DNA of 64,000 nt from Streptomyces sp. NBC_01803 (GCF_035917415.1 NZ_CP109073.1:5450001-5514000), one strand, 5' to 3'; positions 54,189 to 63,963 are shown, counted from the first letter of the stretch. Program-made: numbers and translations. Notes: generated from the sequence alone by a model not told the origin.

Positions 54189-55208
54189 GTGAGTGCGGTG
54201 CAGACCGGGAGGTCAGCCACGCGGATGGGGCCCGCCGAGCTCATGCAGGCGGCGGCGATGGCGCGCCGCTTCTACCTGGAGGGCAAGTCCAAGATCCAGA
54301 TCGCGGACGAATTCGGGGTCAGCCGCTTCAAGGTCGCCCGGGTGCTGGAATCCGCCGTGGAACACGACCTGGTGCGCATCGAGATCCGGGTGCCCGCCGA
54401 GCTGGACGCCGAGCGCTCCGACGCGCTGCGGGCCCGTTACGGACTGCGTCACGTCGTGGTCGCCGAATCCCCGGCCGACACCTCCGACGACACCCCCGAC
54501 CCCGAGCATCTGGGCGAGGTGGCCGCGGAGTTGCTGGGCGAGCTGGTGGCCGAGGGGGACGTGCTGGGGCTGGCGTGGGGGCGTTCGACGATCCATATGG
54601 CGGCGGCGCTGCGGGAGTTGCCGCCGTGCACGGTGGTGCAGCTGACCGGCGTGTATGACGCGGGCACGGCCGAGCGCGGCTCGGTGGAGGCGGTGCGCCG
54701 GGCGGCGGCGGTGTCCGGCGGCGCGGCGCACCCGATCTACGCGCCGATGCTGCTGCCCGACCCGGGCACGGCGGCGGCGCTGCGCAGACAGCCGGGGATC
54801 GCGGCGGCCTTCGAGTACTTCGACAAGGTGACCATCGCCGCGGTCTCCATCGGCTCGTGGGAGAAGGGGATTTCGACCGTGCACGACATGCTCGGCAAGG
54901 ACGAGCGCGAGCACTACGCCTCGTTGGGGGTGGCGGCGGAGATGTCCGCGCACCTCTTCGCGGCGGACGGCCGCCGCATCGGGCGGGACCTGGGGGAGCG
55001 CTGCATCACCGTGGAGGCGGAGCGGCTGCGCCGCGTGCCCGAGGTGGTCGCGATCGCGGGGGGCCGGCGCAAGGCCGACGCGATCGGCGCCGTGCTGCGG
55101 TCCGGGCTGGTCACCAGCCTGGTCACGGACACCACGGCGGCCGACCGCCTCCTGACCCAGCCCCCGGGCCGCCGCCCCGCCCTGGACCGGGCCGACCCGG
55201 ACGACTAG
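54189..55208 (+). CDS. SorC/DeoR-type sugar-binding transcriptional regulator
   Basis: A 339-residue regulator: N-terminal HTH (ARRFYLEGKSKIQIADEFGVSRFKVARVLESAVEHDLVRIEI, about 25-65) and a C-terminal SorC sugar-phosphate-binding domain (from about 75) with LGLAWGRSTIHMAAAL, VVQLTGVYDAG and SIGSWEKGISTVHDML. Such proteins usually control carbohydrate genes after binding a phosphorylated sugar. The adjacent rpe suggests a pentose-phosphate link, but this is only positional. GTG 54189 with GGAGG 8 nt upstream; GTG 54198 is possible. Codon use shifts here to more GCG/GGG/CTG than in neighbours. Confidence 0.9.
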   Translation: MSAVQTGRSATRMGPAELMQAAAMARRFYLEGKSKIQIADEFGVSRFKVARVLESAVEHDLVRIEIRVPAELDAERSDALRARYGLRHVVVAESPADTSDDTPDPEHLGEVAAELLGELVAEGDVLGLAWGRSTIHMAAALRELPPCTVVQLTGVYDAGTAERGSVEAVRRAAAVSGGAAHPIYAPMLLPDPGTAAALRRQPGIAAAFEYFDKVTIAAVSIGSWEKGISTVHDMLGKDEREHYASLGVAAEMSAHLFAADGRRIGRDLGERCITVEAERLRRVPEVVAIAGGRRKADAIGAVLRSGLVTSLVTDTTAADRLLTQPPGRRPALDRADPDD

Positions 55209-55240
55209 CTCCCCTCCGCCCCGACTCGCCTGATGGGCAC

Positions 55241-55302
55241 GTGAGTCGCATCGTGAGTCGCATGCGTGAGTTGACGGGGGAGTTGACGGGGGAGTTGACG
55301 GC
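55241..55302 (+). repeat. Two short tandem repeats downstream of the SorC gene
   Basis: GTGAGTCGCAT occurs at 55241-55251 and 55253-55263. It is followed by GAGTTGACGGGG at 55268-55279, 55280-55291 and a third partial copy from 55292. The repeat array runs directly into the terminator stem. Confidence 0.8.
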
Positions 55303-55323
55303 GCGTCCAGGGGACGCGCCGTC
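55297..55323. terminator. Terminator between SorC and LLM genes
   Basis: GACGGCGCGTCC (55297-55308) and its exact complement (55312-55323) give a 12-bp perfect stem with a 3-nt AGG loop. It lies between convergent genes ending at 55208 and 55349. Confidence 0.8.
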
Positions 55324-55348
55324 GCGTGGTCTCCGGGGCGGTGCCGGC

Positions 55349-56263
55349 TCAGGCGACTCCGGCCGTGGCGGCCAGGTGTTCGCGGACGGGGGTGATGATC
55401 TCGTCCGCCGCCCAGCGGGCCACGGCCTTGGGGAAGGGCATCTTCAGGCTGAGCACGATGTGCGTGATGCCCGCGCCGACGAGCTCCAGGACCAGGGCAC
55501 GGGTGGCGGCCGGATCCGCGTAGGAGGTGTGTGTCTGCACCGAGCGCGTGATCTCGCCCGGATCGCGCCCGATGGCGGCGCAGTGCTCGTCGAGGATCCG
55601 GAGGCGGTCGCGGATCAGGGCCAGGTCGTTGTGCGGCGGCCCCGGGATGTTCCAGATGTCGGCGTGCTCGGCCACCACCCGCAGGGTGCGCGGGCCCGCG
55701 CCGCCGATCAGCAGGGGCGGGCGGCGCGCGGGGCGGGGCGCGCAGGCGGCCTGGGACAGCTGGTAGAAGCGGCCGGAGAAGTCGACCGACTCCTCCGTCC
55801 ACAGCCGCCGCAGGATCACGCACGCCTCGTCCAGCCGGGCGATGCCCTCGGCGGCCGGGGGGAGCCGGAGGCCGTACGCCTCGTACTCGGCGGTCGCCGG
55901 GTCGGGACCGGTGGTCCGGGTGCCGCCGACGCCGACACCGACCGTCAGCCGGCCGCCGGAGATGGCGTCCACGGTCGCCGCCATCTTGGCCAGCAGGGCG
56001 GGCGGGCGCTTGCGGTTGCTGGTGACCAGGACGCCCAGGCCGAGCCGCTCGGTCCGCGCGGCCAGCGCCGACAGCAGCGTCCAGCTCTCCAGGACGGGGG
56101 CGTCGGTCGAGCCGAACGGTGGGTACAGCCGGTCCCACAGCCAGGCGTGCTCGATCTCGGGAATCCCGTCCGCCTCCTGCCACACGCGCAGGACGTCGTC
56201 GTACGTCACATATGCCGGAGTGGTCTTGATGCCGAAGCTCAGCCTTCCGCGGTCCGCTGTCAT
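55349..56263 (-). CDS. LLM-class (luciferase-like) F420/FMN-dependent oxidoreductase
   Basis: A 304-residue TIM-barrel flavin or F420 oxidoreductase. Family features are LSFGIKTTPAYVTYDDVLRVWQEAD, HAWLWDRLYP, LGLGVLVTSNRKRPPALLAKMAATVDAISGGRLTVGVGVGG, VILRRLWTEESVDFSGRFYQL, PPLLIGGAGPRTLRVVAEHADIWN, and a C-terminal GITHIVLSLKMPFPKAVARWAADEIITPV. The GVGGT segment and overall form resemble actinobacterial F420-dependent enzymes; the cofactor and substrate are not determined. ATG start. Divergent from a MarR gene with a palindromic operator between them, so it is probably the regulated target. Confidence 0.88.
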   Translation of the reverse strand: MTADRGRLSFGIKTTPAYVTYDDVLRVWQEADGIPEIEHAWLWDRLYPPFGSTDAPVLESWTLLSALAARTERLGLGVLVTSNRKRPPALLAKMAATVDAISGGRLTVGVGVGGTRTTGPDPATAEYEAYGLRLPPAAEGIARLDEACVILRRLWTEESVDFSGRFYQLSQAACAPRPARRPPLLIGGAGPRTLRVVAEHADIWNIPGPPHNDLALIRDRLRILDEHCAAIGRDPGEITRSVQTHTSYADPAATRALVLELVGAGITHIVLSLKMPFPKAVARWAADEIITPVREHLAATAGVA

Positions 56264-56298
56264 GACCGGCCCCTTCCCCTCGCCGCGCTCGCGCGCGT

Positions 56299-56331
56299 CG
56301 TTAGCCGACTATCGTTACCCGGCTAACGATA
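56299..56331. promoter_or_regulatory. Overlapping palindromes, likely MarR operator
   Basis: TATCGTTA (56310-56317) and TAACGATA (56324-56331) form a perfect inverted repeat with a 6-bp spacer. CGTTAGCCG (56299-56307) and CGGCTAACG (56320-56328) form a second perfect pair sharing the right arm. The sites lie in the 89-bp gap between the divergent LLM and MarR starts. Confidence 0.75.
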
Positions 56332-56352
56332 CCCTCCGCTAGGGTCGGTCAT

Positions 56353-58307
<1,955 letters not shown>

Positions 58308-58316
58308 CCCGGCGGC

Positions 58317-58352
58317 GGTCGGCGGCGGGACGGCTGTCGTCCGCCGCCGACC
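58317..58352 (+). terminator. guaB1 terminator built partly from a tandem repeat
   Basis: GGTCGGCGGCGG (58317-58328) pairs with CCGCCGCCGACC (58341-58352), extended past a bulged G by AC/GT. The right arm lies inside the 32-bp tandem repeat, so a second identical right arm exists at 58373-58384. Confidence 0.75.
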
Positions 58353-58395
58353 GGTGCCGGGATGGCTGTCGTCCGCCGCCGACCGGTGCCGGGAT
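58332..58395 (+). repeat. Perfect 32-bp tandem duplication
   Basis: The 32 bases at 58332-58363 (beginning GGCTGTCGTCCG and ending GCCGGGAT) are repeated exactly at 58364-58395. A degenerate start of a third copy (GGCCGTC) follows at 58396. Exact identity suggests a recent replication or repair event. Confidence 0.9.
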
Positions 58396-58402
58396 GGCCG
58401 TC

Positions 58403-58650
58403 ATGAGCGGACAGGTACGCCAGGGCTACGACGGCACGGGCCCGGGCCATCACCCCGGACGGCCGCGTGGTGGACGCACACGTTCCCGTCCTATCGGTAC
58501 CGCGGGGACGCCTTCGAACGGACGCCGGCCGAGGACGGGCCCGCCGTGGACGCCGTGGACGCCGTGCTGACCGACGACGGCACGTGGCCGCGCGCGTTGT
58601 CCGTATGCCCCCCGGCCGCGCGCCGCGCACCGGAGTGCGGGCGCGTGTGA
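58403..58650 (+). pseudogene. Probable relic of a SAM-dependent methyltransferase gene
   Basis: From ATG 58403 the frame reads MSGQVRQGYDGTGPG, which matches the N-terminus of a common Streptomyces methyltransferase family (…GYDGTGPGAITPDG…). The next part, AITPDGRVVDAHVPV, is found in another frame, consistent with loss of 2 nt at about 58447. From about 58482 a third frame gives SYRYRGDAFERTP...VLTDDGTWPRAL, which looks like the family's C-terminus, ending at 58650. The SAM-binding core is missing. I infer a frameshifted, internally deleted gene. It covers much of the 492-bp stretch between guaB1 and the phospholipase, which has no intact gene. This rests on remembered family patterns only. 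Confidence 0.5.
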
Positions 58651-58714
58651 CGCGCGTCGACCGATGCGGACCCGCTCTTCCCATGACAGTCAACTTCTGT
58701 GCATCGAGGCGCCG

Positions 58715-58743
58715 TTGAGTATTCCTTTACCGCTGCGTAGCTT
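58715..58743 (+). promoter_or_regulatory. Putative phospholipase promoter
   Basis: TTGAGT (58715-58720) and TAGCTT (58738-58743) are 17 bp apart within a markedly AT-richer stretch. The predicted start near 58750 leaves a leader of about 50 nt with GGAGG at 58791-58795. Confidence 0.55.
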
Positions 58744-58799
58744 TATTTCCGGACCCTGCGGCCCGTTTGCGGCGGGCCGCCTGATTCCCGGAGGTTCGC

Positions 58800-59258
58800 A
58801 TGCGTACCCGCCAGCGGCTCGCCACCGCCCTGTCCACGTCCGTTCTCGCCCTCGGCGCCGTCGCCGTCTCGGCCTCCCCGGCCGTCGCGGCGCCCGTCGA
58901 CAAGCCGCAGGTGCTGTCCAGTTGGACACAGACCAGTGCCAGCAGCTACAACGCCTGGGCCACGGCCCGCACCAACCAGTCCGCCTGGTCGGCCTACGGG
59001 TTCGACTGGAGCACCGACTACTGCTCCACCTCGCCGGACAACCCGTTCGGCTTTCCTTTTAAGCTGTCATGTGCGCGCCATGACTTCGGCTACCGGAACT
59101 ACAGGGCGGCGGGTACCTTCGACGCCAACAAGTCCCGGCTCGACGACGCCTTCTACGCGGACCTGAAGCGGGTGTGCGACCGCTACTCCGGAGCGACCGA
59201 GTCGTCCTGCGACGCCACCGCGTGGACCTACTACCAGGCCGTCAAGACCTTCGGCTGA
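58800..59258 (+). CDS. Secreted phospholipase A2 (prokaryotic, Streptomyces type)
   Basis: Calcium-dependent lipase of about 122 residues after export. The 152-residue precursor has a signal peptide (MRTRQRLATALSTSVLALGAVAVSASPAVA, cleavage near 30). The mature part contains the prokaryotic PLA2 signature CARHDFGYRNY with catalytic His94 and Asp95. Four cysteines at 75, 91, 126 and 137 are spaced for the two disulfides known in Streptomyces violaceoruber PLA2. The upstream STDYCSTSPDNPFGFPF region fits the calcium loop. ATG with GGAGG 4 nt upstream. Monocistronic, convergent with the MFS gene. Confidence 0.93.
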   Translation: MRTRQRLATALSTSVLALGAVAVSASPAVAAPVDKPQVLSSWTQTSASSYNAWATARTNQSAWSAYGFDWSTDYCSTSPDNPFGFPFKLSCARHDFGYRNYRAAGTFDANKSRLDDAFYADLKRVCDRYSGATESSCDATAWTYYQAVKTFG

Positions 59259-59297
59259 GACCGTGTCCGGTGCCGGCGGCCCCCCTTTCCGCCCGGT

Positions 59298-60527
59298 TCA
59301 GCCGGGGAGGTCACCGGCGCCGCGCGCGGCGTGCCCCGACGACGCCACCGGCGCGCTCCGGGTCGGTGTGCCCAGCACCCCGGCCCCCACCACCAGCACG
59401 GCGGTGGCCGCCGTCACCACGGCGAACGACGCCCGCAGTGACGCCGCCTCGCCGATCACGCCGACCAGGGTCGGGGCGATCAGCCCGGTGGTGTACGTGA
59501 CGGTCGCCACGCCGGCGATCGCCTGACTGGGGTTCGGCCCGCTGCGGCCGGCCGCCGCGAAGGCCAGCGGCACCACGACCGCGATGCCCACCCCCAGCAG
59601 CCCGAAGCCCGCGATGCCTTGCGCCGGCTCCCGGGCCGTCACCACCAGCAGGCCGCCCAGCACGGCCAGCGCGCCGCTCGCCCGCACCGCGCGCACCGGA
59701 CCCAGGCGCCGCACCGCCGCGTCACCGGCCAGCCGGGCGGCGGCCATGGTGCAGGCGAACGCCGTGTAGCTGGCCGCCGCCACCGTCTCCGAGGCGGCGG
59801 TGATCTCCTCCAGATAGACGCCCGACCAGTCGGCGCTGCCGCCCTCGGCCAGGATCGCGCACATCCCCACCGCGCCGATCAGCAGCGCCGAGCGGGGCGG
59901 CAGCGTGAAGTGCGGCGGCGGCGCCTCGTCCGGCGCGGGGCGCACGTCCAGCAGCCCGCGCGCGGCCAGGGGCACGGCGGCGGTCAGCGCGAGGGCCGCC
60001 AGCCCCAGGTGGACCCGGGCGTCGAGACCGGCGTGCACCGCCGCCACGCCGACGGCCGCGCCGAGCAGCGTGCCGACGCTCCACCGGCCGTGCAGCCCGG
60101 ACATGATCGACCGTCCGTGGTGGTTCTCGACGTCCACGCCCTGCGCGTTCATCGCCACGTCCGCCATGCCGGCCGTCGCGCCGAAGAGCGTGAGCACCGC
60201 GCACAGCGCCACCAGTGAGGGGGCGAGCGCGGGGAGCGCGAGCGCGCCGCACCACAGCGCGAGCAGGCCGCGCACGGCCGCCAGCGCTCCGTACCGGTGC
60301 ATGATCCGGCTCGCGAGCGGCATGGCGACCGAGGCGCCGATCGCCGGAAAGGCCAGGGCCAGGCCGAGCACGGCCGTGCTGAGATCCAGCTGATCCTTGA
60401 TCCAGGGGATGCGGGTGGCGAAGCTCCCCTGCGCGGCACCGTGCAGGGCGAAGACGGCGCCGACGGACATCCGGGCCCGGCGTATGACCGCCGGTCCCGG
60501 GGCGACGGCGGAGTGCTGCTGCGACAT
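59298..60527 (-). CDS. MFS transporter
   Basis: A 409-residue major-facilitator permease with about 12 hydrophobic segments. Recognisable parts are AVFALHGAAQGSFATRIPWIKDQLDLSTAVLGLALAFPAIGASVAMPLASRIMHRYG (TM1-2 with the loop-2 Arg motif), GATAGMADVAMNAQGVDVE (TM4), GLHGRWSVGTLLGAAVG (TM5) and the C-terminal half from about 215. It resembles the YbjJ/FucP-like branch, often linked to ROK regulators and sugar or drug efflux. The substrate is unknown. ATG start. Divergent from the ROK gene, with a 21-bp inverted repeat between them. Confidence 0.88.
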   Translation of the reverse strand: MSQQHSAVAPGPAVIRRARMSVGAVFALHGAAQGSFATRIPWIKDQLDLSTAVLGLALAFPAIGASVAMPLASRIMHRYGALAAVRGLLALWCGALALPALAPSLVALCAVLTLFGATAGMADVAMNAQGVDVENHHGRSIMSGLHGRWSVGTLLGAAVGVAAVHAGLDARVHLGLAALALTAAVPLAARGLLDVRPAPDEAPPPHFTLPPRSALLIGAVGMCAILAEGGSADWSGVYLEEITAASETVAAASYTAFACTMAAARLAGDAAVRRLGPVRAVRASGALAVLGGLLVVTAREPAQGIAGFGLLGVGIAVVVPLAFAAAGRSGPNPSQAIAGVATVTYTTGLIAPTLVGVIGEAASLRASFAVVTAATAVLVVGAGVLGTPTRSAPVASSGHAARGAGDLPG

Positions 60528-60584
60528 AGGGCGTCCCGATTTCTGTGTGTGCCCGTCTTGGCCTCGATCAGGCCGTCGATAAAC

Positions 60585-60605
60585 TATCAGGAAGCCTTAC
60601 TGATA
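60585..60605. promoter_or_regulatory. Inverted repeat, candidate ROK operator
   Basis: TATCAG (60585-60590) and CTGATA (60600-60605) form a perfect inverted repeat with a 9-bp spacer in the AT-rich 99-bp gap between the divergent MFS and ROK starts. Confidence 0.6.
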
Positions 60606-60626
60606 AAAATCTGCGAGGATGCCCGC

Positions 60627-61826
60627 ATGACCACCGCGCGTACCGCGTCGCCGCGTACGGCCCGCGCCATCAACGACCGGATCGCCCTCGAACTCCTCGC
60701 GGAGCAGGGCCCGTTGACCGCCGCCCGGCTGCGGGAGCTGACGGGCCTGTCCCGGCCCAGCGTCGCCGACGTGCTCGAACGGCTGGGCCGCGGCGGGCTG
60801 GTCACCGTCGTCGGCGAGGCGGGGGAGGCCCGGCGCGGCCCCAACGCCCGGGTCTACGGACTCGTCGCGGAACGGGCCCACGTCGCCGCGTTCGACGTCC
60901 GCACCGGCGGCGTCACCTTCACCCTCGCGGACCTCACCGGCCGGACCGTCGGCGGCGGCGCGCTCCCGGTGCGCGCGGCGGGCGGGCGCGGCGTCGTCCC
61001 CGCCGTCCTCGACACGTTGCGCGACGCCCTGCGCGAGGCCGCCGTGCCCGCCGTGCACACCGCCGTGGTCGGCGCCCCGGGGCTCGCGGACCCCGCCACC
61101 GGGCTGCTGCGCCCGTTCACCTCGCTGCCCGCCTGGCACGCCGACCTGCTCGCCGCCCTGCGCGAACGGCTCGCCGCCCCCGTCCTGCTGGAGAACGAGG
61201 TCAACCTCGCCGGTATCGCCGAGCATCGGCTCGGCGCCGTCCGGGACCGCGACACCTTCGTGCTGCTCTGGCTCGGCCACGGCATCGGCGCCGCCGTCGT
61301 CCTGGACGGCGCGCTGCGCCGCGGCGCCTCGGGCGGCGCGGGCGAGGTCGGCTTCCTGCCGATGCCCGGTGCCGGCGGGCTGCCCTCCGCCACCGACTGC
61401 GACGGCGGCCTGCACGGGCTGGCCGGCAGCGCCGCGATCTGCGCGCTGGCCCGCGCGCACGGGCTGCCGGCCGACGAGGCCGCCGACGCCCCGGCCGCCG
61501 AGGCCGTGGTGCGCCTGGCCACGGCCGACGACACCGGGCCGCGCGCCGCGTTCCTCGACGAGCTGGCCGAGCGCGTCGCCGTCGCCATCGCGGGCGTGGT
61601 CGCCGTCCTCGACCCCGGCACCGCCGTCCTCGGCGGCGAGGTCGGCCGGGCCGGCGGCGCCGCCCTCGTCGGCCGCGTCACGCGGCGGCTGCGCGCCCTG
61701 TCCCCGCTGGAGACCGAGGTGCGCGCCGCGACCGTCACCGGCAGCCCGGTGCTCAGCGGCGCCCTGCTCACCGCGCTGGACGCCACCCGCGGCGAACTCT
61801 TCGGCCCGGGCGGTCTGTCGGAGTGA
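60627..61826 (+). CDS. ROK-family transcriptional regulator with degenerate zinc/kinase motifs
   Basis: A 399-residue regulator: N-terminal winged HTH (ALELLAEQGPLTAARLRELTGLSRPSVADVLERLGRGGLVTVV, about 18-62) and an ROK sugar-kinase-fold domain. The nucleotide motif is FDVRTGGVTF rather than DxGxT. The catalytic END is ENE in LLENEVNLAGIAEHRLG. The zinc motif C-x-C-x4-C after GEVGF is replaced by ATDCDGGLHG, so kinase activity is unlikely and ligand binding is atypical. ATG with GAGGA 8 nt upstream. It probably controls the divergent MFS gene and itself through the intervening inverted repeat. Confidence 0.9.
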   Translation: MTTARTASPRTARAINDRIALELLAEQGPLTAARLRELTGLSRPSVADVLERLGRGGLVTVVGEAGEARRGPNARVYGLVAERAHVAAFDVRTGGVTFTLADLTGRTVGGGALPVRAAGGRGVVPAVLDTLRDALREAAVPAVHTAVVGAPGLADPATGLLRPFTSLPAWHADLLAALRERLAAPVLLENEVNLAGIAEHRLGAVRDRDTFVLLWLGHGIGAAVVLDGALRRGASGGAGEVGFLPMPGAGGLPSATDCDGGLHGLAGSAAICALARAHGLPADEAADAPAAEAVVRLATADDTGPRAAFLDELAERVAVAIAGVVAVLDPGTAVLGGEVGRAGGAALVGRVTRRLRALSPLETEVRAATVTGSPVLSGALLTALDATRGELFGPGGLSE

Positions 61827-61923
61827 GCCGGGCCGCCCGGTCGCCCGCCCGCTGTGAGTCGCCCCACAGCGCCGGGTGCGGTCACCGCCGCCGTGGCACA
61901 CTGGGAGCCGTACCAGTGACGTA

Positions 61924-62050
61924 GCGCACTCCGGGGTCGGTGAAACTCCGAACCGGCGGTTATAGTCCGCGACCCGTCCGCCGCCAGCGGCCGGTTGACC
62001 AGGTGAAATTCCTGGACCGACGGTGAAAGTCCGGATGGGAGGCAGTGCGC
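61924..62050 (+). ncRNA. FMN riboswitch (RFN element)
   Basis: The closing stem P1 is GCGCACT (61924-61930) with AGTGCGC (62044-62050). Between them are the RFN hallmarks: CCGGGGTCGGTGAAA near the 5' side, AACCGGCGGTTATAGTCCGC, a GACCAGGTGAAATTCCTGG hairpin, CCGACGGTGAAAGTCC, and GGATGGGAGGCAGTGC at the 3' end. It senses FMN and controls the ribD operon. A short hairpin, TGCCT/AGGCA (62161-62174), abuts the ribD ribosome site. I saw no clear terminator, so translational control is likely. Confidence 0.95.
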
Positions 62051-62184
62051 GGCGGAGCGGGCCCGGTGTGCCGTGGCCGTGAGTTCGTCCCCCGTGGGTG
62101 GCTCATGCCGAGGCCGTCGTTCCCGTATGTTCCGCCGTCGTTCCCAGCGCCCCGGAGCCGTGCCTGACCAGGCAGGAGGATCCG

Positions 62185-63327
62185 GTGGCCGCCCCCGTCG
62201 CAGCCCCCCGCGCCGACCGCGAGGCCGACGCCATGCGCCGCGCCGTCGCGCTCGCCGCCCGTGGCCTCGGCACCACCAGCCCCAACCCCGTCGTCGGCTG
62301 CGTCGTGCTGGACGCCGCCGGGCAGGTCGCGGGCGAGGGCTGGCACCAGCGGGCCGGCGGCCCGCACGCGGAGATCCACGCGCTGGCCGCCGCGGGCGAC
62401 GCCGCCCGCGGCGGCACCGCGCTCGTCACCCTCGAACCCTGCGACCACACGGGCCGCACCGGCCCCTGCGCCCAGGCCCTCGTCGCCGCCGGGATCGCCC
62501 GCGTCGTGTACGCCGTCGCCGACCCCAACCCCCAGGCGGCGGGCGGCGCCACCACCCTCGCGGCGGCCGGCGTCGAGGTCGAGGGCGGCCTGCTCGCCGA
62601 GGAGGCCACCGCCGTCAACGCGGCCTGGCTGACGTCCGTCCGGCGCGGACGCCCCCACGTGCGCTGGAAGTACGCCGCCACCCTCGACGGCCGTATCGCC
62701 GCCGCAGACGGCACCAGCCGCTGGATCACCTCCGCCGCCTCCCGCGCCGACGTCCACCGGCTGCGCGCCCGGTCCGACGCCGTGCTCGTCGGCTCCGGCA
62801 CCGCCCGCGCCGACGACCCGCACCTCGCCGTGCGCGGTGTCCCCGTTGTCCCCGGTGCCCGCCCGCCGCTGCGCGTCGTGGCCGACACCGAGGCCACCGC
62901 CGTGGTCCCGGGCGCCCGGGTGCTGGACGGCGCCGCGCCCACCCTCGTCGCCGTCGCCGCCGATGTCCCGGCCGACCGCGCCGCCCGCCTGGCCGCCCAC
63001 GCCGAGGTGGTCCGGCTGCCCCGCGCCGCCGACGGCCGCGGCCTCGACATCGCCGCCCTGCTCGCCGCCCTGCACGAACGGCAGGTGCGTTCCGTCCTGC
63101 TGGAGGGCGGCCCCACCCTGGCCGGCGCCTTCGCCGCCGCCGGGGCCATCGACGAAGTCACCGGGTATCTCGCCCCCGCCCTGCTCGGCGGGGGACCGCA
63201 GGCGCTGGCCGACGCCGGAATCACCACCATCGCGGACGTGTTGCGTCTGCGCGTGACCGATGTGACCCGGATCGGTCCCGACCTGCGGATCACCGCCGTC
63301 CCCGCCACCCCCCATGAGGAGCGTTGA
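62185..63327 (+). CDS. ribD: Bifunctional riboflavin biosynthesis deaminase/reductase RibD
   Basis: Second and third steps of riboflavin synthesis. The 380-residue product has an N-terminal zinc deaminase domain (SPNPVVGCVV, HAEIHAL at 61-67, and PCDHTGRTGPC at 85-95 with the zinc cysteines) and a C-terminal NADPH reductase domain (from about 150: RPHVRWKYAATLDGRIAAADGTSRWITS, DAVLVGSGTARADDPHL, VLLEGGPTLAGAF). The GTG at 62185 is chosen because CAGGAGGA lies 4 nt upstream; an ATG at 62098 in the same frame has no ribosome site. Controlled by the FMN riboswitch. ribE starts directly after the stop. Confidence 0.96.
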   Translation: MAAPVAAPRADREADAMRRAVALAARGLGTTSPNPVVGCVVLDAAGQVAGEGWHQRAGGPHAEIHALAAAGDAARGGTALVTLEPCDHTGRTGPCAQALVAAGIARVVYAVADPNPQAAGGATTLAAAGVEVEGGLLAEEATAVNAAWLTSVRRGRPHVRWKYAATLDGRIAAADGTSRWITSAASRADVHRLRARSDAVLVGSGTARADDPHLAVRGVPVVPGARPPLRVVADTEATAVVPGARVLDGAAPTLVAVAADVPADRAARLAAHAEVVRLPRAADGRGLDIAALLAALHERQVRSVLLEGGPTLAGAFAAAGAIDEVTGYLAPALLGGGPQALADAGITTIADVLRLRVTDVTRIGPDLRITAVPATPHEER

Positions 63328-63963
63328 GTGTTCACCGGAATCATCGAAGAGCTGGGTGAGGTCACCTCGGTCGAGCGGGCCGGTGACTCGGCGCGGCTGC
63401 GGCTGCGCGGTCCGCTGGTCACCGAGGGCGCGGCCCACGGCGACTCCATCGCCGTCAACGGCGTCTGCCTCACCGTCGTGGACACCGCCGACGGCGAGTT
63501 CGGCGCCGACGTGATGGCCGAGACCCTCCACCGTTCCAGCCTCGGCGCCCTCGCCCCCGGCTCCCGCGTCAACCTGGAGCGCCCGATGGAGCTCGGCGGA
63601 CGTCTCGGCGGCCACCTCGTCCAGGGCCACGTGGACGGCACCGGCACCATCCTGGACCGCACCCCCGGCGACCAGTGGGAGGTCGTCACCGTCTCGCTGC
63701 CCGCCGGTCTCGCCCGATACGTGGTGGAGAAGGGCTCCATCACCGTGGACGGCGTCAGCCTCACCGTGGTCGAGGCGGCGGACGACCGGTTCACCATCAG
63801 CCTCATCCCCACCACGCTGGCCCTCACCACCCTCGGTCTGAAGCGGCCCGGCGACCCGGTGAACCTCGAAGTGGACGTCCTGGCCAAGTACGTCGAACGG
63901 CTCCTCGCCCACGGCACCGCCCCCCGGGGCGCCGGAGCGGAAGCCGGAGCGGGGCTCCCGTGA
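63328..63963 (+). CDS. ribE: Riboflavin synthase alpha subunit
   Basis: Dismutates two 6,7-dimethyl-8-ribityllumazines to riboflavin. The 211-residue product has two lumazine-binding repeats: MFTGIIEELGEV...SIAVNGVCLTVVD...DVMAETLHRSSLG (1-95) and GHLVQGHVDGTGTI...SITVDGVSLTVVE...LIPTTLALTTLG (about 94-190). GTG immediately after the ribD TGA. The C-terminal 15 residues are an Ala/Gly-rich extension. The stop overlaps the next start by 4 bp. Confidence 0.96.
   Translation: MFTGIIEELGEVTSVERAGDSARLRLRGPLVTEGAAHGDSIAVNGVCLTVVDTADGEFGADVMAETLHRSSLGALAPGSRVNLERPMELGGRLGGHLVQGHVDGTGTILDRTPGDQWEVVTVSLPAGLARYVVEKGSITVDGVSLTVVEAADDRFTISLIPTTLALTTLGLKRPGDPVNLEVDVLAKYVERLLAHGTAPRGAGAEAGAGLP

Noticed and set aside
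58467..58718. An 83-codon frame after guaB1 as an intact small gene
   Set aside because: Its start lies inside the methyltransferase-like relic, no ribosome site precedes it, and its sequence after VVDAHVPV is Arg-rich shadow composition.
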